Shown here one piece after another: positions 36,340-44,660 of a stretch of 64,000 nt of DNA. The notes beneath the pieces were generated by a model. That model did no database searches. It had not been told where the DNA came from and saw only the letters and a list, made by a program, of their open reading frames with translations. The position numbers and the translations under genes are program-made. How positions within the stretch are numbered: the stretch's first letter is position 1; every line of letters begins with the position of its first letter. The DNA lies in assembly GCA_017312345.1 (NCBI GenBank), contig BLAA01000001.1:2356001-2420000 (forward strand), given 5' to 3'. The DNA is from Candidatus Denitrolinea symbiosum. Its GTDB lineage: Bacteria; Chloroflexota; Anaerolineae; Anaerolineales; Villigracilaceae.

Positions 36340-36996
36340 TTAATTTTCCCTCGGCAAAACCAGGCCATGCTTCAAAGCATAAGTGGCAGCTTGCGTTCGA
36401 TTGGCGAGTTGGAGTTTCTCCAAAATATTTTTCAAGTGACTCTTGACTGTGTTGATGGAGATCGAAAGACTCTCCGCGATCTCGGCGTTACTGGCGCCGC
36501 TGGCGACAAACCGCAGAACCAACAGTTCTTTCTCCGAGAGCGCTTCTTCCCCGCTCTCGCCGTCAACCATGCGATCGGCCACGCCCTTTAGAAGCCGCAT
36601 AGCCATTGAACGCGTCATGGCCGCCTCGCCGCGCGTCACCCCTTCCAGCAATTCGAACAATTCATCCGCGTCTAGACTCTTAAGTAAATAGCCGGCCACT
36701 CCCAGACGTACGGCTTCATACAGGTGTCCGTCGCGCTCGGAGGAGGTCAGCATCACAATCGCCACTTTGGGAAAACGCGTCCGAATCTCTTTAGCCGCCT
36801 GCAACCCATCCATTTGCGACATATAAATATCCATGAGGACCACGTCGGGACTCAATTTTTCGGTCAATTGAATCGCTTCTTCGCCCGTTTCCGCCTCTCC
36901 CACGACCTCGACCAGGTCCTCACGCGTGCGCATCAGGCTGATCATCCCCTGGCGGAATAGTTTGTGATCGTCTGCAAGCAAAACTCGAATAGACAT
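36340..36996 (-). CDS. NarL/FixJ-type response regulator
   Basis: 218 residues from ATG 36996. Receiver pocket LADDHKLFRQGM, phospho-acceptor Asp in VVLMDIYMSQMDG, Lys in YLLKSLDADELF. The LuxR helix-turn-helix reads LSEKELLVLRFVASGASNAE and goes on ISINTVKSHLKNILEKL. It is the last gene of a kinase-DmsC-regulator set and is followed directly by DmsABC in the same direction, so it probably controls that reductase. Anaerobic respiration is often controlled this way (NarL, TorR). Confidence 0.9.
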   Translation of the reverse strand: MSIRVLLADDHKLFRQGMISLMRTREDLVEVVGEAETGEEAIQLTEKLSPDVVLMDIYMSQMDGLQAAKEIRTRFPKVAIVMLTSSERDGHLYEAVRLGVAGYLLKSLDADELFELLEGVTRGEAAMTRSMAMRLLKGVADRMVDGESGEEALSEKELLVLRFVASGASNAEIAESLSISINTVKSHLKNILEKLQLANRTQAATYALKHGLVLPREN

Positions 36997-37015
36997 GTTC
37001 AACTCCAAATCTTTT

Positions 37016-37936
37016 CTAGACGCCGATACGGATATGCGTCGCGTAAAAGAGAAACCGGCCAAGGATCTCTCCAACAATCACGAAAATACACGAAGCATAA
37101 ATCGGAACCATTAATTCCTGGATAGCTCGATTTCGCCTGACGGCGCTGAAAACTGAAATGGCTAATATAGCGATTCCCAAAAGCGGCAGGCCCAGCCTCA
37201 AGACTAGCAAGGGGCGATATAGATTCGTCAGAAGTTCAAAGCTAGTTTGAGTCCAGCGATCTCCCAAGCGAAGCATCAAGGTTTGGTAGAAATTCAAGGC
37301 GACTGCCATGAGCCATATAAGAGCGCTCGCGGCCGTTGACCAAATCAAAACGCGGCGAATTAAAAGATATTGTTGATCGAAGCGTTCCAACGTCAATACG
37401 TTCGAGAATGAAAAATCAACCAGCAACATGGCAGGCAAAGCGATATTGCCAAGAAGAAGCATGGTCAAAAAAAACGACAGGACTGTAAACGGCGAATTCC
37501 AGGCAGGTTGGGCGGGAAGCAGGTAGATATGCGCCATGCAGAACACCAGCGCGAAGCCGAATAGAACGGCGAGCCAGCCTAAAAAGGTTTTTAACTTTGT
37601 TTTGTCGTTTTGCAGCCAGTGTAACGCTAACATACTTGACAGCGTTAAAAAAAAGAATACTGTGAATACGATCTCTCGACTTAACCAGGATGTGCGAAAA
37701 TTCAACACAGCCAGGTAGGAATGTAACGGTTTGCTCAAATGAAAGTGAGAGCCGGCCATTGCCAGGCACGCGGTAGTGAAAATGATTGTGACTGGAAATT
37801 TCATGATTCGGTTGATCTCTGCCTCGGCGAATTGGCGGATGTGAACTTCGCGCGCAATCCACAGCATCAGCAGAGTCCCGACCGAAAGTTGCATCAGGAT
37901 GGTGTAGACCGGCAGGGCCCATTCTCTTACATTCAT
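37016..37936 (-). CDS. second DmsC-like membrane protein, within a two-component operon
   Basis: 306 residues from ATG 37936, which overlaps the kinase stop (ATGA). Eight membrane helices. REWALPVYTILMQLSVGTLL, the SHFHLSKPLHSYLAVLNF stretch, TSWLSREIVFTVFFFL and a final GRFLFYATHIRIGV all parallel the true anchor at 32100. It has no DmsA or DmsB partner next to it; it stands between a kinase and its regulator. A plausible role is as a membrane quinone-pool sensor that talks to the kinase; alternatively it is an alternative anchor for the same reductase. Confidence 0.75.
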   Translation of the reverse strand: MNVREWALPVYTILMQLSVGTLLMLWIAREVHIRQFAEAEINRIMKFPVTIIFTTACLAMAGSHFHLSKPLHSYLAVLNFRTSWLSREIVFTVFFFLTLSSMLALHWLQNDKTKLKTFLGWLAVLFGFALVFCMAHIYLLPAQPAWNSPFTVLSFFLTMLLLGNIALPAMLLVDFSFSNVLTLERFDQQYLLIRRVLIWSTAASALIWLMAVALNFYQTLMLRLGDRWTQTSFELLTNLYRPLLVLRLGLPLLGIAILAISVFSAVRRNRAIQELMVPIYASCIFVIVGEILGRFLFYATHIRIGV

Positions 37937-40020
37937 CTCGATACTGCTCCCGTCGCGTTCGCTTGCAGTCCGATTTCCTGTAGAGAGCGCGAGTTTCTTT
38001 CCAATTTGCCGCGTGACAAACATGGGAAGGAATATTCGACGGTTGTCCCTTCACCGGGAATCGAGTGAATCTGTAAAACGCCCTGAACGCTGGCCGCACG
38101 TTCCTTCATGGTTTGAAGGCCAAAACTGTGCTTTGAATTTCGTTCAATGAAACCGAGCCCGTTATCTTTCACCGACACAAAAATGCTCTCATTTTCGTTG
38201 ATGCTTTTTCTGGAAATGGTTACGGTCACCAGGGTGGCTTTCGCGTGTTTACGGACATTGGCTAATGCTTCCTGCAAAATACAGACCAGTTGGACTTCTG
38301 CCAACGACGCCAGATTTAATTCGCCTTCGACCTCGTTTCGGAACTCGGTTTCGATTCCCGTCTGGATGCTGAACTCTTGTAGATATTCATCCATGGCCGA
38401 GGCCAGGCCCTTTTCATTCGCCAATGTCGTCCGCAAACTCAGGATGTTTTCGCGCACGTCCGCGTTAGCCGTGCGCACCGCTTCACGCATTTGATTCAGT
38501 TCGGCTTCAAGCGCCTCTTTGCGTCCCTGTTTGAGCAAAGCGCCCAGCGTTTGTACTTCTATATTTAAATAGCCCAGCACTTGCGCCAAACCGTCGTGCA
38601 TTTCCCGCGCAATGCGCGCCCGTTCTTCCGCGATCGAATACGATTGCAGGTGCGAGGTCATTAAACCATGCTGAATGGCGATTGCCACCTGATCGGCCAT
38701 ACATTCCAGCCAGATCAAGTCGGTGTCGGAATATGGTTTCGATTCGCAACGCGCCGTCCAAATTCCGCCCACCGGGCGATTATCCAGCGCAAGAGGGACG
38801 ATCGCCATCGCTCGTATTCCTTCCTGTAAACCAAAATCGAAATATTCCGGGGATGTCAATGCGTTTGTTTCGAGCGAACGGCGAGGCCGCGCCGCCCGAA
38901 CTGTTTCCAGAATTAATTCGTTTTGAATTGCGACGGGCTCGGCGATGAATTCGTTTTTATTTTCGGTGGAAATATATTTCAAGTTCAGCGTTGAATAGGA
39001 ATCGTCAAACAAGGCCAGCCCGGTAAAGTCGGATTGCAATAACGCCCGCGCCTTTTTTACGATAAACAGGAGGATCTTATCCATATCCTCCAATTCTGTG
39101 ATTCGGCGATTAATGCTGACAAGGACATCCGTCCAATTTTCAGCCGTTTGCCGCGCTGCGATCTGCGCTTCGAACGCGGACCGTTGAGCTTGATCCCGTT
39201 CATTTTGCAATTCTTCCAACTGACGTTTGCGGATTGCCTCGAATACGCCCAATCCCCGTATCATGAAAAACGTCAGGATAACTGCCGATAACATCCGCCA
39301 AAATTGAATCGGGACGCCTGTTGCGTTTAGCACGCTTTGATAATCGAGCCACGAGATCGTGCTGTTGGCGGTAGTCAGAGACTCTCCGTAAAAAGCATTG
39401 GTGATCACGCGATCATAATTGTAGTAGGAAGCCGGCCCATAAGGCGCGGCGGGCACGACCAGGCCGATCACGAAAGCCTCGAAGAGAAACGCCAGACCGG
39501 TGCCGAGCATCAAGCCGGCCACGTCGAACATACCAAGCTTGCGTTGAACATCCCACTGACGCAAAAAGCCGACTCCTGCCATGATACTGCCGGGCAGATA
39601 AAGTAAATATCGAGACCAAATATCAATTGGAATTTCAATAGGCGAAGGGGTGATGAACGTGGTCGCGGCATACGCGATAACGTATGAAATGGGAACGATC
39701 ATGACGCCGGGGATGAAAACCGTCCAGGCGGGGAGAGGCGTTAAATCCCGAAGGACGCGCCAACCGAAGATTAGAAGCAGGAGTCCGCTTATCGGTTGGA
39801 GTATTATCCGGGCGAAGATCAGAATTTGAGCATATTCGTCTACGCTGTTGCTGGAGAGAAACATATCCACCCAACTGGTAACGGCGCTGACGAAACCAAA
39901 GGAGGCCAGCCACGGAAGCTGTTTCTTGAGCGCGAAGTCACCCCCCTGGCGGATTTGTAAATATGCCGCCAGTCCCAAGCCTCCAAAGCAAAGCCCGTTA
40001 AAAAAATATGCGATAATCAT
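37933..40020 (-). CDS. sensor histidine kinase (7TM + GAF + HisKA_3)
   Basis: About 695 residues if started at ATG 40020. About seven to eight membrane helices in the first 290 residues, a coiled linker (KRQLEELQNERDQAQR), a GAF domain (about 335-480) and HisKA_3 with the His in RARIAREMHDGLAQVLGYLN (about 495), then an ATPase domain (EALANVRKHAKA, VKDNGLGFIE). The second IS copy is inserted 17 bases before this ATG. Its end also provides in-frame start codons (ATGAGCC then TTTCATTTTTCCC, reading MSLSFFPAM), so the native start is blurred. It probably senses a membrane redox signal with the DmsC-like protein. Confidence 0.85.
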   Translation of the reverse strand: MIIAYFFNGLCFGGLGLAAYLQIRQGGDFALKKQLPWLASFGFVSAVTSWVDMFLSSNSVDEYAQILIFARIILQPISGLLLLIFGWRVLRDLTPLPAWTVFIPGVMIVPISYVIAYAATTFITPSPIEIPIDIWSRYLLYLPGSIMAGVGFLRQWDVQRKLGMFDVAGLMLGTGLAFLFEAFVIGLVVPAAPYGPASYYNYDRVITNAFYGESLTTANSTISWLDYQSVLNATGVPIQFWRMLSAVILTFFMIRGLGVFEAIRKRQLEELQNERDQAQRSAFEAQIAARQTAENWTDVLVSINRRITELEDMDKILLFIVKKARALLQSDFTGLALFDDSYSTLNLKYISTENKNEFIAEPVAIQNELILETVRAARPRRSLETNALTSPEYFDFGLQEGIRAMAIVPLALDNRPVGGIWTARCESKPYSDTDLIWLECMADQVAIAIQHGLMTSHLQSYSIAEERARIAREMHDGLAQVLGYLNIEVQTLGALLKQGRKEALEAELNQMREAVRTANADVRENILSLRTTLANEKGLASAMDEYLQEFSIQTGIETEFRNEVEGELNLASLAEVQLVCILQEALANVRKHAKATLVTVTISRKSINENESIFVSVKDNGLGFIERNSKHSFGLQTMKERAASVQGVLQIHSIPGEGTTVEYSFPCLSRGKLERNSRSLQEIGLQANATGAVSR

Positions 40021-40037
40021 GGCTGGGAAAAATGAAA

Positions 40038-41010
40038 GGCTCATGTTCAGAACAAGTGATTCGGTAGAATAGGGGCATGGACTTTCCAATTGTTGAACTC
40101 ATGGATCGAGATGCATGTACGGTCTGGCTAACCGAGCATTTTCATCCCGATGGATTGAAATGCCCACATTGTAAAGCTGGTCTTGAGCAGGCGACTCGAT
40201 TTCGTAAGACCAAACAAAGCGGTCTGATTGTATATCGGTGCAAAGCCTGTCGTGGCATCTACAATCTCTACAGCGGAACTGCGTTTGAAGGAAGACACTT
40301 CACTCCTGAGCAAACTATCCTTTTCATTCGCGAGGTGGTGCAGGGGAAGCCAACGGCGAAGTTGTCGCGAGAATTGAGCATCAGTCGCACAACCGGGCTG
40401 ACCGTGAGGCATCTGCTTCAGGCGAATGCCAAGAAGGAACAAGCGACCAAACCCTTGAGCGATCTGGAAGTCGAAACCGACGAAATGTTCCAGAACGCGG
40501 GGGAAAAAAGGAGAGTGGCACGGCGATCCGCAGGATCCGCCTCGCAAACGAGCCAATAAACGGCGCGGGCGAGGGACGTATGCGAATGATCGTCCGCCGG
40601 TCTGCGCAGTGATTGGGCGCGAAACGCGCCAAGTGCGGATCCAAGTGATGCCAGATACAAAAGGCGATAGCTTGTGTCCATTTGTCGAGAACTTTACCAG
40701 ACCAGAAGCGACGCTCTACACAGATGAATACGACAGTTACAATCGCTTACAACGCGTGCGTCACACCGTCTGTCATGGAAAGAATGAATATGCACGTGAT
40801 GACGATGGAGATGGCGTTCGGGAAGTCCACGTCAACTCCAACGAAGGCGGCTGGACAGGGTTGCGTAATTTCTTGCGACCCTATCGCGGTGTTCATAAAG
40901 CATACTTGTCAGGCTATGCCGCCATCCACGAATTGGCTGTGAACCATAAACGCATCTCGCCGAGTCTCGTCGCTAAACTGGTCCGTAATCACTTGTTCTG
41001 AACATGAGCC
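40038..41010 (+). mobile_element. IS1595-family-like insertion sequence, copy 2
   Basis: 973 bp, by eye identical to copy 1 but inverted, with the same 24-bp terminal inverted repeats. The target duplication is AAAATGAAA at 40029-40037 and 41011-41019. It separates the kinase gene from its likely promoter at 41059-41100. The transposase reads away from the kinase, so the kinase must now rely on readthrough or on a promoter in the IS end. Confidence 0.9.
40077..41001 (+). CDS. IS1595-type transposase, frame change at an A6 run (copy 2)
   Basis: Same two-frame transposase as copy 1. The first frame (40077-40559) has the zinc ribbon and helix-turn-helix, the second (ending 41001) the C-terminal catalytic part. 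The A6 run is at 40504-40509; with five As the two halves form one continuous 307-residue protein. The catalytic acidic residues (VETDEMF, TDEYDSY) and the His/Asn segment (VHVNSNEGGW) are all kept, so the enzyme could be active if the frames are joined during expression. Confidence 0.8.
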
Positions 41011-41058
41011 AAAATGAAATATGCGGCTCAAGGAAAGATTTATGAAGCGACGATGACC

Positions 41059-41100
41059 ATTCTACTAAAATTTATTAAGTGGAACAAATGACATAAATCA
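41059..41100 (-). promoter_or_regulatory. promoter with a CRP/FNR-like box
   Basis: On the minus strand: TTGTTC (41087-41082), a 17-base spacer and TAGAAT (41064-41059). Just upstream is TGATTTATGTCA (41100-41089), a TGA-N6-TCA box centred about 42 bases before the expected start, the class II position for CRP/FNR activators. It points at the kinase-DmsC-regulator operon but is now cut off from it by IS copy 2. Confidence 0.45.
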
Positions 41101-41139
41101 TATAAATTTTGGCGACTTAGCACGTTAGAAAACAACCGA

Positions 41140-41295
41140 TTACTCCTGGCGTTCTATTGCAAGCGGCGACGCGGCCGGGGAATACGCCAAACTCAACTCG
41201 CAATATCCGGTCGTGCCCGGATGCGCCGTCATCTTGCTTTTACCGCTGCATTGATAACAGTGCGGATCGACTCCGGCGGAATCTAGTTTCTGCCG
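41140..41295 (-). pseudogene. unidentified gene remnant with a CxxC pair
   Basis: A frame of about 50 codons, closed upstream by tandem stops, reads AIRQKLDSAGVDPHCYQCSG and KSKMTAHPGTTGYCELSLAY before TAA at 41140. It looks like the C-terminal end of a real protein with a CYQC metal- or cluster-type motif, but has no start codon. I do not recognise the family. The rest of the 41020-41350 stretch holds only the promoter above. Confidence 0.3.
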
Positions 41296-41349
41296 GATGG
41301 CTTATTATCGCGGCTCTTAAAAGACCAGGAGCGAGTCTGCACCGACAAA

Positions 41350-42186
41350 TCAAAACCCCGCCAGAAAACGAAGGGCATCCTGGAGCCAGTGAAATGCCAT
41401 CGCCGATTCGAGACCGCGGTGCCGTGCCAGGATGAGCGGGGGCAAACCCCAGAAGATTGCCAGTATCGCCCCCATGCCCAAGGCGGTCAACGGCGATTGC
41501 AGGAAAAGGTCGTCAAAATGCGAGTAGGTATGCGCCAACATCGCGAGCAACCCCGCCAGCCAGGCCGCCTGTTCAAGCGATGATCTTCGCAGCAGCAGCC
41601 ACAACAGCCCCCACAGGGCGAAGCGGTGGATTACTTCCTCGACGACCGCGGGTTGCAGCGCGTCCAGCAGGGCAGCCAAGGGATGCTGCCAATCAAATGA
41701 CTGTCCTTGCGTCAACCACAGCGCAAAAACATTCAGGATCGCCAGCGGCAGCCCAACGGTCAAGCCGAGGAGCGCGCCTCGGCCCGCGCTTCGCCAATCC
41801 CCGTTCGCAATGGAGAACTGCACCGGGCCACCCTGGCGCATGATTGCCAATCCGCCCAGCGTGGCTAGAATGGTAAAGAGCCCGCGCAGCAGGGCCTGCC
41901 CCGGCGCGCTTTTGACCAGCCCCAGGAACGGGTAGGGCGAGAAGAGCGTGGCGAACAGCATTCCGATGCCGATTACCGCGCCCAATATCAACGCAACGAG
42001 CCAATCGCCCCGCCGCAAATAGCGACGATCTTTCAATACTACCACCAGCGCGCCGACGACGGTCAGCGTATCGAATACTTCAAAGGTGCGCGGCATGGCG
42101 ATTCTCTCCGCCAGGAAAGCGCGTATGGCGAATATCGCTAGAATAGCCAAAATGAGCAGGAGCAGGGTGGAGTACCTGTTCTTCAT
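41350..42186 (-). CDS. CPBP-family intramembrane metalloprotease
   Basis: About 278 residues with eight membrane helices. The CPBP (CAAX protease/Abi) motifs are visible: VVEEVIHRFALWG (the EExxxR motif, about 188), LLAMLAHTYSHFDD and a later AMAFHWLQD supplying the histidines. Such proteases process prenylated proteins in eukaryotes, and bacterial ones are tied to bacteriocin self-immunity or regulated proteolysis. It starts three bases after the phosphorylase stop, so it is the last gene in that unit. Substrate unknown. Confidence 0.85.
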   Translation of the reverse strand: MKNRYSTLLLLILAILAIFAIRAFLAERIAMPRTFEVFDTLTVVGALVVVLKDRRYLRRGDWLVALILGAVIGIGMLFATLFSPYPFLGLVKSAPGQALLRGLFTILATLGGLAIMRQGGPVQFSIANGDWRSAGRGALLGLTVGLPLAILNVFALWLTQGQSFDWQHPLAALLDALQPAVVEEVIHRFALWGLLWLLLRRSSLEQAAWLAGLLAMLAHTYSHFDDLFLQSPLTALGMGAILAIFWGLPPLILARHRGLESAMAFHWLQDALRFLAGF

Positions 42187-42188
42187 GG

Positions 42189-42944
42189 TCACATCTCCAG
42201 GCAGGCGTCGGCCGCCAGCCAGAACAGGCTCTCGCGCACCTCACGGCGCGATTGCCAACCGCGCGTATCCCATGAGTCGCCGCTCAGGTCATCGCCTGAA
42301 TACAGGATCTGCCCCAACAGTACATCCCTGAATTGCGCCACCGCCAGCAGGCTGGCCGCTTCCATTTCGACGGTCAGGCAGCCCTCCGCGCGGCGGGCAT
42401 CAATCATGGACTGAGTTTCACGGTAGGGGGCATCGGTGGTCCAGGTCTTGCCGCTCACAAAGGGGATGCCGCGCCGGGTCAATGTGGATCGGAGCGCGTT
42501 CAGCGCCCGCGGCTGCGTCTTGATCTCGCGCCCGGGTTGGATGTAGTGATAGGATACGCCTTCGTCCCGCACCGCGCTCTCGACCAGGATGAGTTTGCCG
42601 ACCGTGAGACTTTTGTCCAGCGCCCCGCAGCCGCCGCAGACGACGAACTTCCTGCAACCGAAAGCGATGGCTTCCTCGAGAAGCCCGGCAGCCAACGGCG
42701 CGCCCACGCCGGGATGAAAGAATGCGAGCCGCTTGCCCAGATGCTCGATCTCATAGATGGGATGTCCGCCATCCTCCCAGCGGTTCGGGACGACAACTTC
42801 GGCCCGCTTCTCGGCGACGATTGTTTCGTTCACTTCCCGAAAGAATGAAATGACGCAATGTTCGGGCACGTCGCGCGGCTTGATGACGCGGGACGGTTCG
42901 ATCTTTGCCTCCGATGCGAAGTCGTGTTCAAGGATGGGATACAT
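42189..42944 (-). CDS. nucleoside phosphorylase (uridine/purine type)
   Basis: 251 residues from ATG 42944 with a strong AGGAGGAAAAACGCA leader. The phosphorylase superfamily 1 signature is clear: AFFHPGVGAPLAAGLLEEAI, FVVCGGCGALDKSLTVGKLI, and CLTVEMEAASLLAVAQFRDV, where MEA and nearby Glu contact the ribose, with SGDDLSGD at the purine/pyrimidine acid site. It splits nucleosides with phosphate to base and ribose-1-phosphate. It overlaps the DUF7010-like gene by 17 bases. Confidence 0.85.
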   Translation of the reverse strand: MYPILEHDFASEAKIEPSRVIKPRDVPEHCVISFFREVNETIVAEKRAEVVVPNRWEDGGHPIYEIEHLGKRLAFFHPGVGAPLAAGLLEEAIAFGCRKFVVCGGCGALDKSLTVGKLILVESAVRDEGVSYHYIQPGREIKTQPRALNALRSTLTRRGIPFVSGKTWTTDAPYRETQSMIDARRAEGCLTVEMEAASLLAVAQFRDVLLGQILYSGDDLSGDSWDTRGWQSRREVRESLFWLAADACLEM

Positions 42945-43485
42945 TGCGTTTTTCCTCCTGTAGAACAAGATACCTGCCGAGAAAAGCAAAGGCAATCAGG
43001 GCGACAGCCGTAAGCCAGCCCCCCAGGCTGAAGACGGCCGGTCCATAAAGGGCCAGCCCTGCTCCGCCCAGAACCAACAAACCCGCCAACAGCCCGAACA
43101 TTCTCATACCGTACAGGGTCATGAAGGGCAGGTAATGCGCGCCGACCACAATCATCGCCGCGGGGAAGAACCAGGTTTCGCGATAGAGCGTCGCCGCGCC
43201 GACCAGCAGGAAATTAAGCGGCACGGTGAATGCGGTCTGGGAACCCAGTTGCCACAGTCCATTGTCGGCGCTGACTTTTCCGGGGCGTCCCGTCAGCCGC
43301 ACCGTTAGTTGTGTGAGCGGGAAAATCAACATGCTGCCAAAGAAGAGCGTCGCCATGCCGTAACGCGGCGCCCCCCACAGACTAATGCCTGAAGCCGCCA
43401 GCCAAATGACGCCGGAAACCATTTGCCCGGCGAAACCGCCCAGGAAGGCGGTTCGCATTTCCCGTTGGCATTCGTTTAGGTTCAT
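42928..43485 (-). CDS. DUF7010-like membrane protein
   Basis: 185 residues with five to six membrane helices and AAGGAG before the start. Conserved-looking elements include REMRTAFLGGFAGQMVSGVI and PAAMIVVGAHYLPFMTLYGM, recalling a family of unknown function (DUF7010). The C-terminus runs into the next gene (overlap of 17 bases), so it is co-expressed with the nucleoside phosphorylase. Function unknown; a transport role is possible but only guessed. Confidence 0.55.
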   Translation of the reverse strand: MNLNECQREMRTAFLGGFAGQMVSGVIWLAASGISLWGAPRYGMATLFFGSMLIFPLTQLTVRLTGRPGKVSADNGLWQLGSQTAFTVPLNFLLVGAATLYRETWFFPAAMIVVGAHYLPFMTLYGMRMFGLLAGLLVLGGAGLALYGPAVFSLGGWLTAVALIAFAFLGRYLVLQEEKRNVSHP

Positions 43486-43537
43486 GGTGTACTCTCCTTG
43501 GTTTCATGCAGATTGACAGAAGGATCAAGAGAAGGCT

Positions 43538-44614
43538 TTACTCTCCGCTTGAACGAGAAGGCGCGGAGAGTTGTTGCAGGATGAATGCGCCAAACGGCGT
43601 CAACTCATTGAAGTCTTCGGTGAACATAGCCGGTTTCCATTCGTCATCGTACCAGCATGCCACCCAACTGATCCCGCGCGGGTCGAGGTAGCCCACGAAC
43701 GGCTCGCCATAAGCCTTTTGGCTGCCGACCAGATAGGACTGCTCGCCGCTTGGATCGGTCGCCATCCAGCCCCATTCAGTCACCACCACCGGATATTTTT
43801 CAGCGATATCTCCAAACCAGCGATCCCATGAATATCTGCTGTGCGCCGGGTAGATGTGCGCAGCATAGGCGATATTTTCACCCCTGATCGGTTCTTCCAG
43901 CACCCAGGACAAGTCGCGGGAATATTCGACGCCCCCGACTATGACCAATTGGTCCGCGCCCGCGGAGCGGATGGCATCCACCAGGACCTGGGCATCTGTC
44001 CGCCATGCTGAAGCGGAGATGCCTGCCGGTTCGTTGAATATCTCAAAGATAACGTGCGGGGTGTCCTTGAAGTAGGATGCCACCTTCCGCCAGAAATCCA
44101 GGGCAAAATCTCGACTGGAGATGCTGATATCGGGCATTTGCGGGCCGCGATCCCTCCCGATATCTCCGATGAAATGCAGGTCAATGATGGTGTAAACGCC
44201 GTTCTCGCCGTTCCACGAGACCGCGGGGTCGAGATAACGCCACAGGTAATCAGGATCATGTTCCCAGCGTTCGGGGTGGACGGGGATGCGCATGACATTG
44301 GCGCCGGAAGCGGCCATCCTGTCGAAGAAGAGGCGATTGAACTGTCCCTTGCGCCTCAGCGTCGCCGGATCGGCAGGCATGAGTCCACGCAAGGTCACCA
44401 CCTGTCCATCTTCATTCATCAATCGATTACCTTCGACATGGAGCCGGCCTGGATAAGCGCTGATATCCCTGTCGAAAACAGGTTTGTGTTCCAGCGGCAA
44501 ATTGATCGAAAGATTTCCGTAACGCGGCGCGATCAGCAGAAGGGCAATGCAGATCATAGAGAGTGAAAGGATTGCGAGTATCAGGATTTTCCTTTTCGAC
44601 TTCTTTGTGTTCAT
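43538..44614 (-). CDS. glycoside hydrolase family 5 (cellulase-like), membrane anchored
   Basis: About 358 residues. An N-terminal basic stretch and membrane helix (about 10-30) place the rest outside. The catalytic (beta/alpha)8 pattern of GH5 shows in VTLRGLMPADPATL, TIIDLHFIGD, the acid/base Glu in VIFEIFNEPAG (about 200) and the nucleophile Glu in VVVTEWGWMATDP (about 292), with AAHIYPAHSRYSWDRW between. GH5 enzymes cut beta-1,4-linked glucans or mannans. A small inverted repeat (CTCTCCGC/GCGGAGAG, 43541-43570) covers the stop. Confidence 0.85.
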   Translation of the reverse strand: MNTKKSKRKILILAILSLSMICIALLLIAPRYGNLSINLPLEHKPVFDRDISAYPGRLHVEGNRLMNEDGQVVTLRGLMPADPATLRRKGQFNRLFFDRMAASGANVMRIPVHPERWEHDPDYLWRYLDPAVSWNGENGVYTIIDLHFIGDIGRDRGPQMPDISISSRDFALDFWRKVASYFKDTPHVIFEIFNEPAGISASAWRTDAQVLVDAIRSAGADQLVIVGGVEYSRDLSWVLEEPIRGENIAYAAHIYPAHSRYSWDRWFGDIAEKYPVVVTEWGWMATDPSGEQSYLVGSQKAYGEPFVGYLDPRGISWVACWYDDEWKPAMFTEDFNELTPFGAFILQQLSAPSRSSGE

Positions 44615-44660
44615 GAGGTTTTTCTCCACCGGCCGAGGCGGTCTTGGTAAAGGCCGTAGC

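Noticed and set aside
40504..40509. Classical -1 programmed ribosomal frameshift at A6G in the transposase
   Set aside because: The second half lies in the +1 frame relative to the first, so a -1 shift gives the wrong reading. Loss of one A in the transcript or a +1 shift is needed.
12532..41010. A 28-kb composite transposon bounded by the two IS copies
   Set aside because: Each copy has its own 9-bp target duplication (GACGGTGAA and AAAATGAAA). A composite would share one duplication at its outer ends. They are independent insertions.
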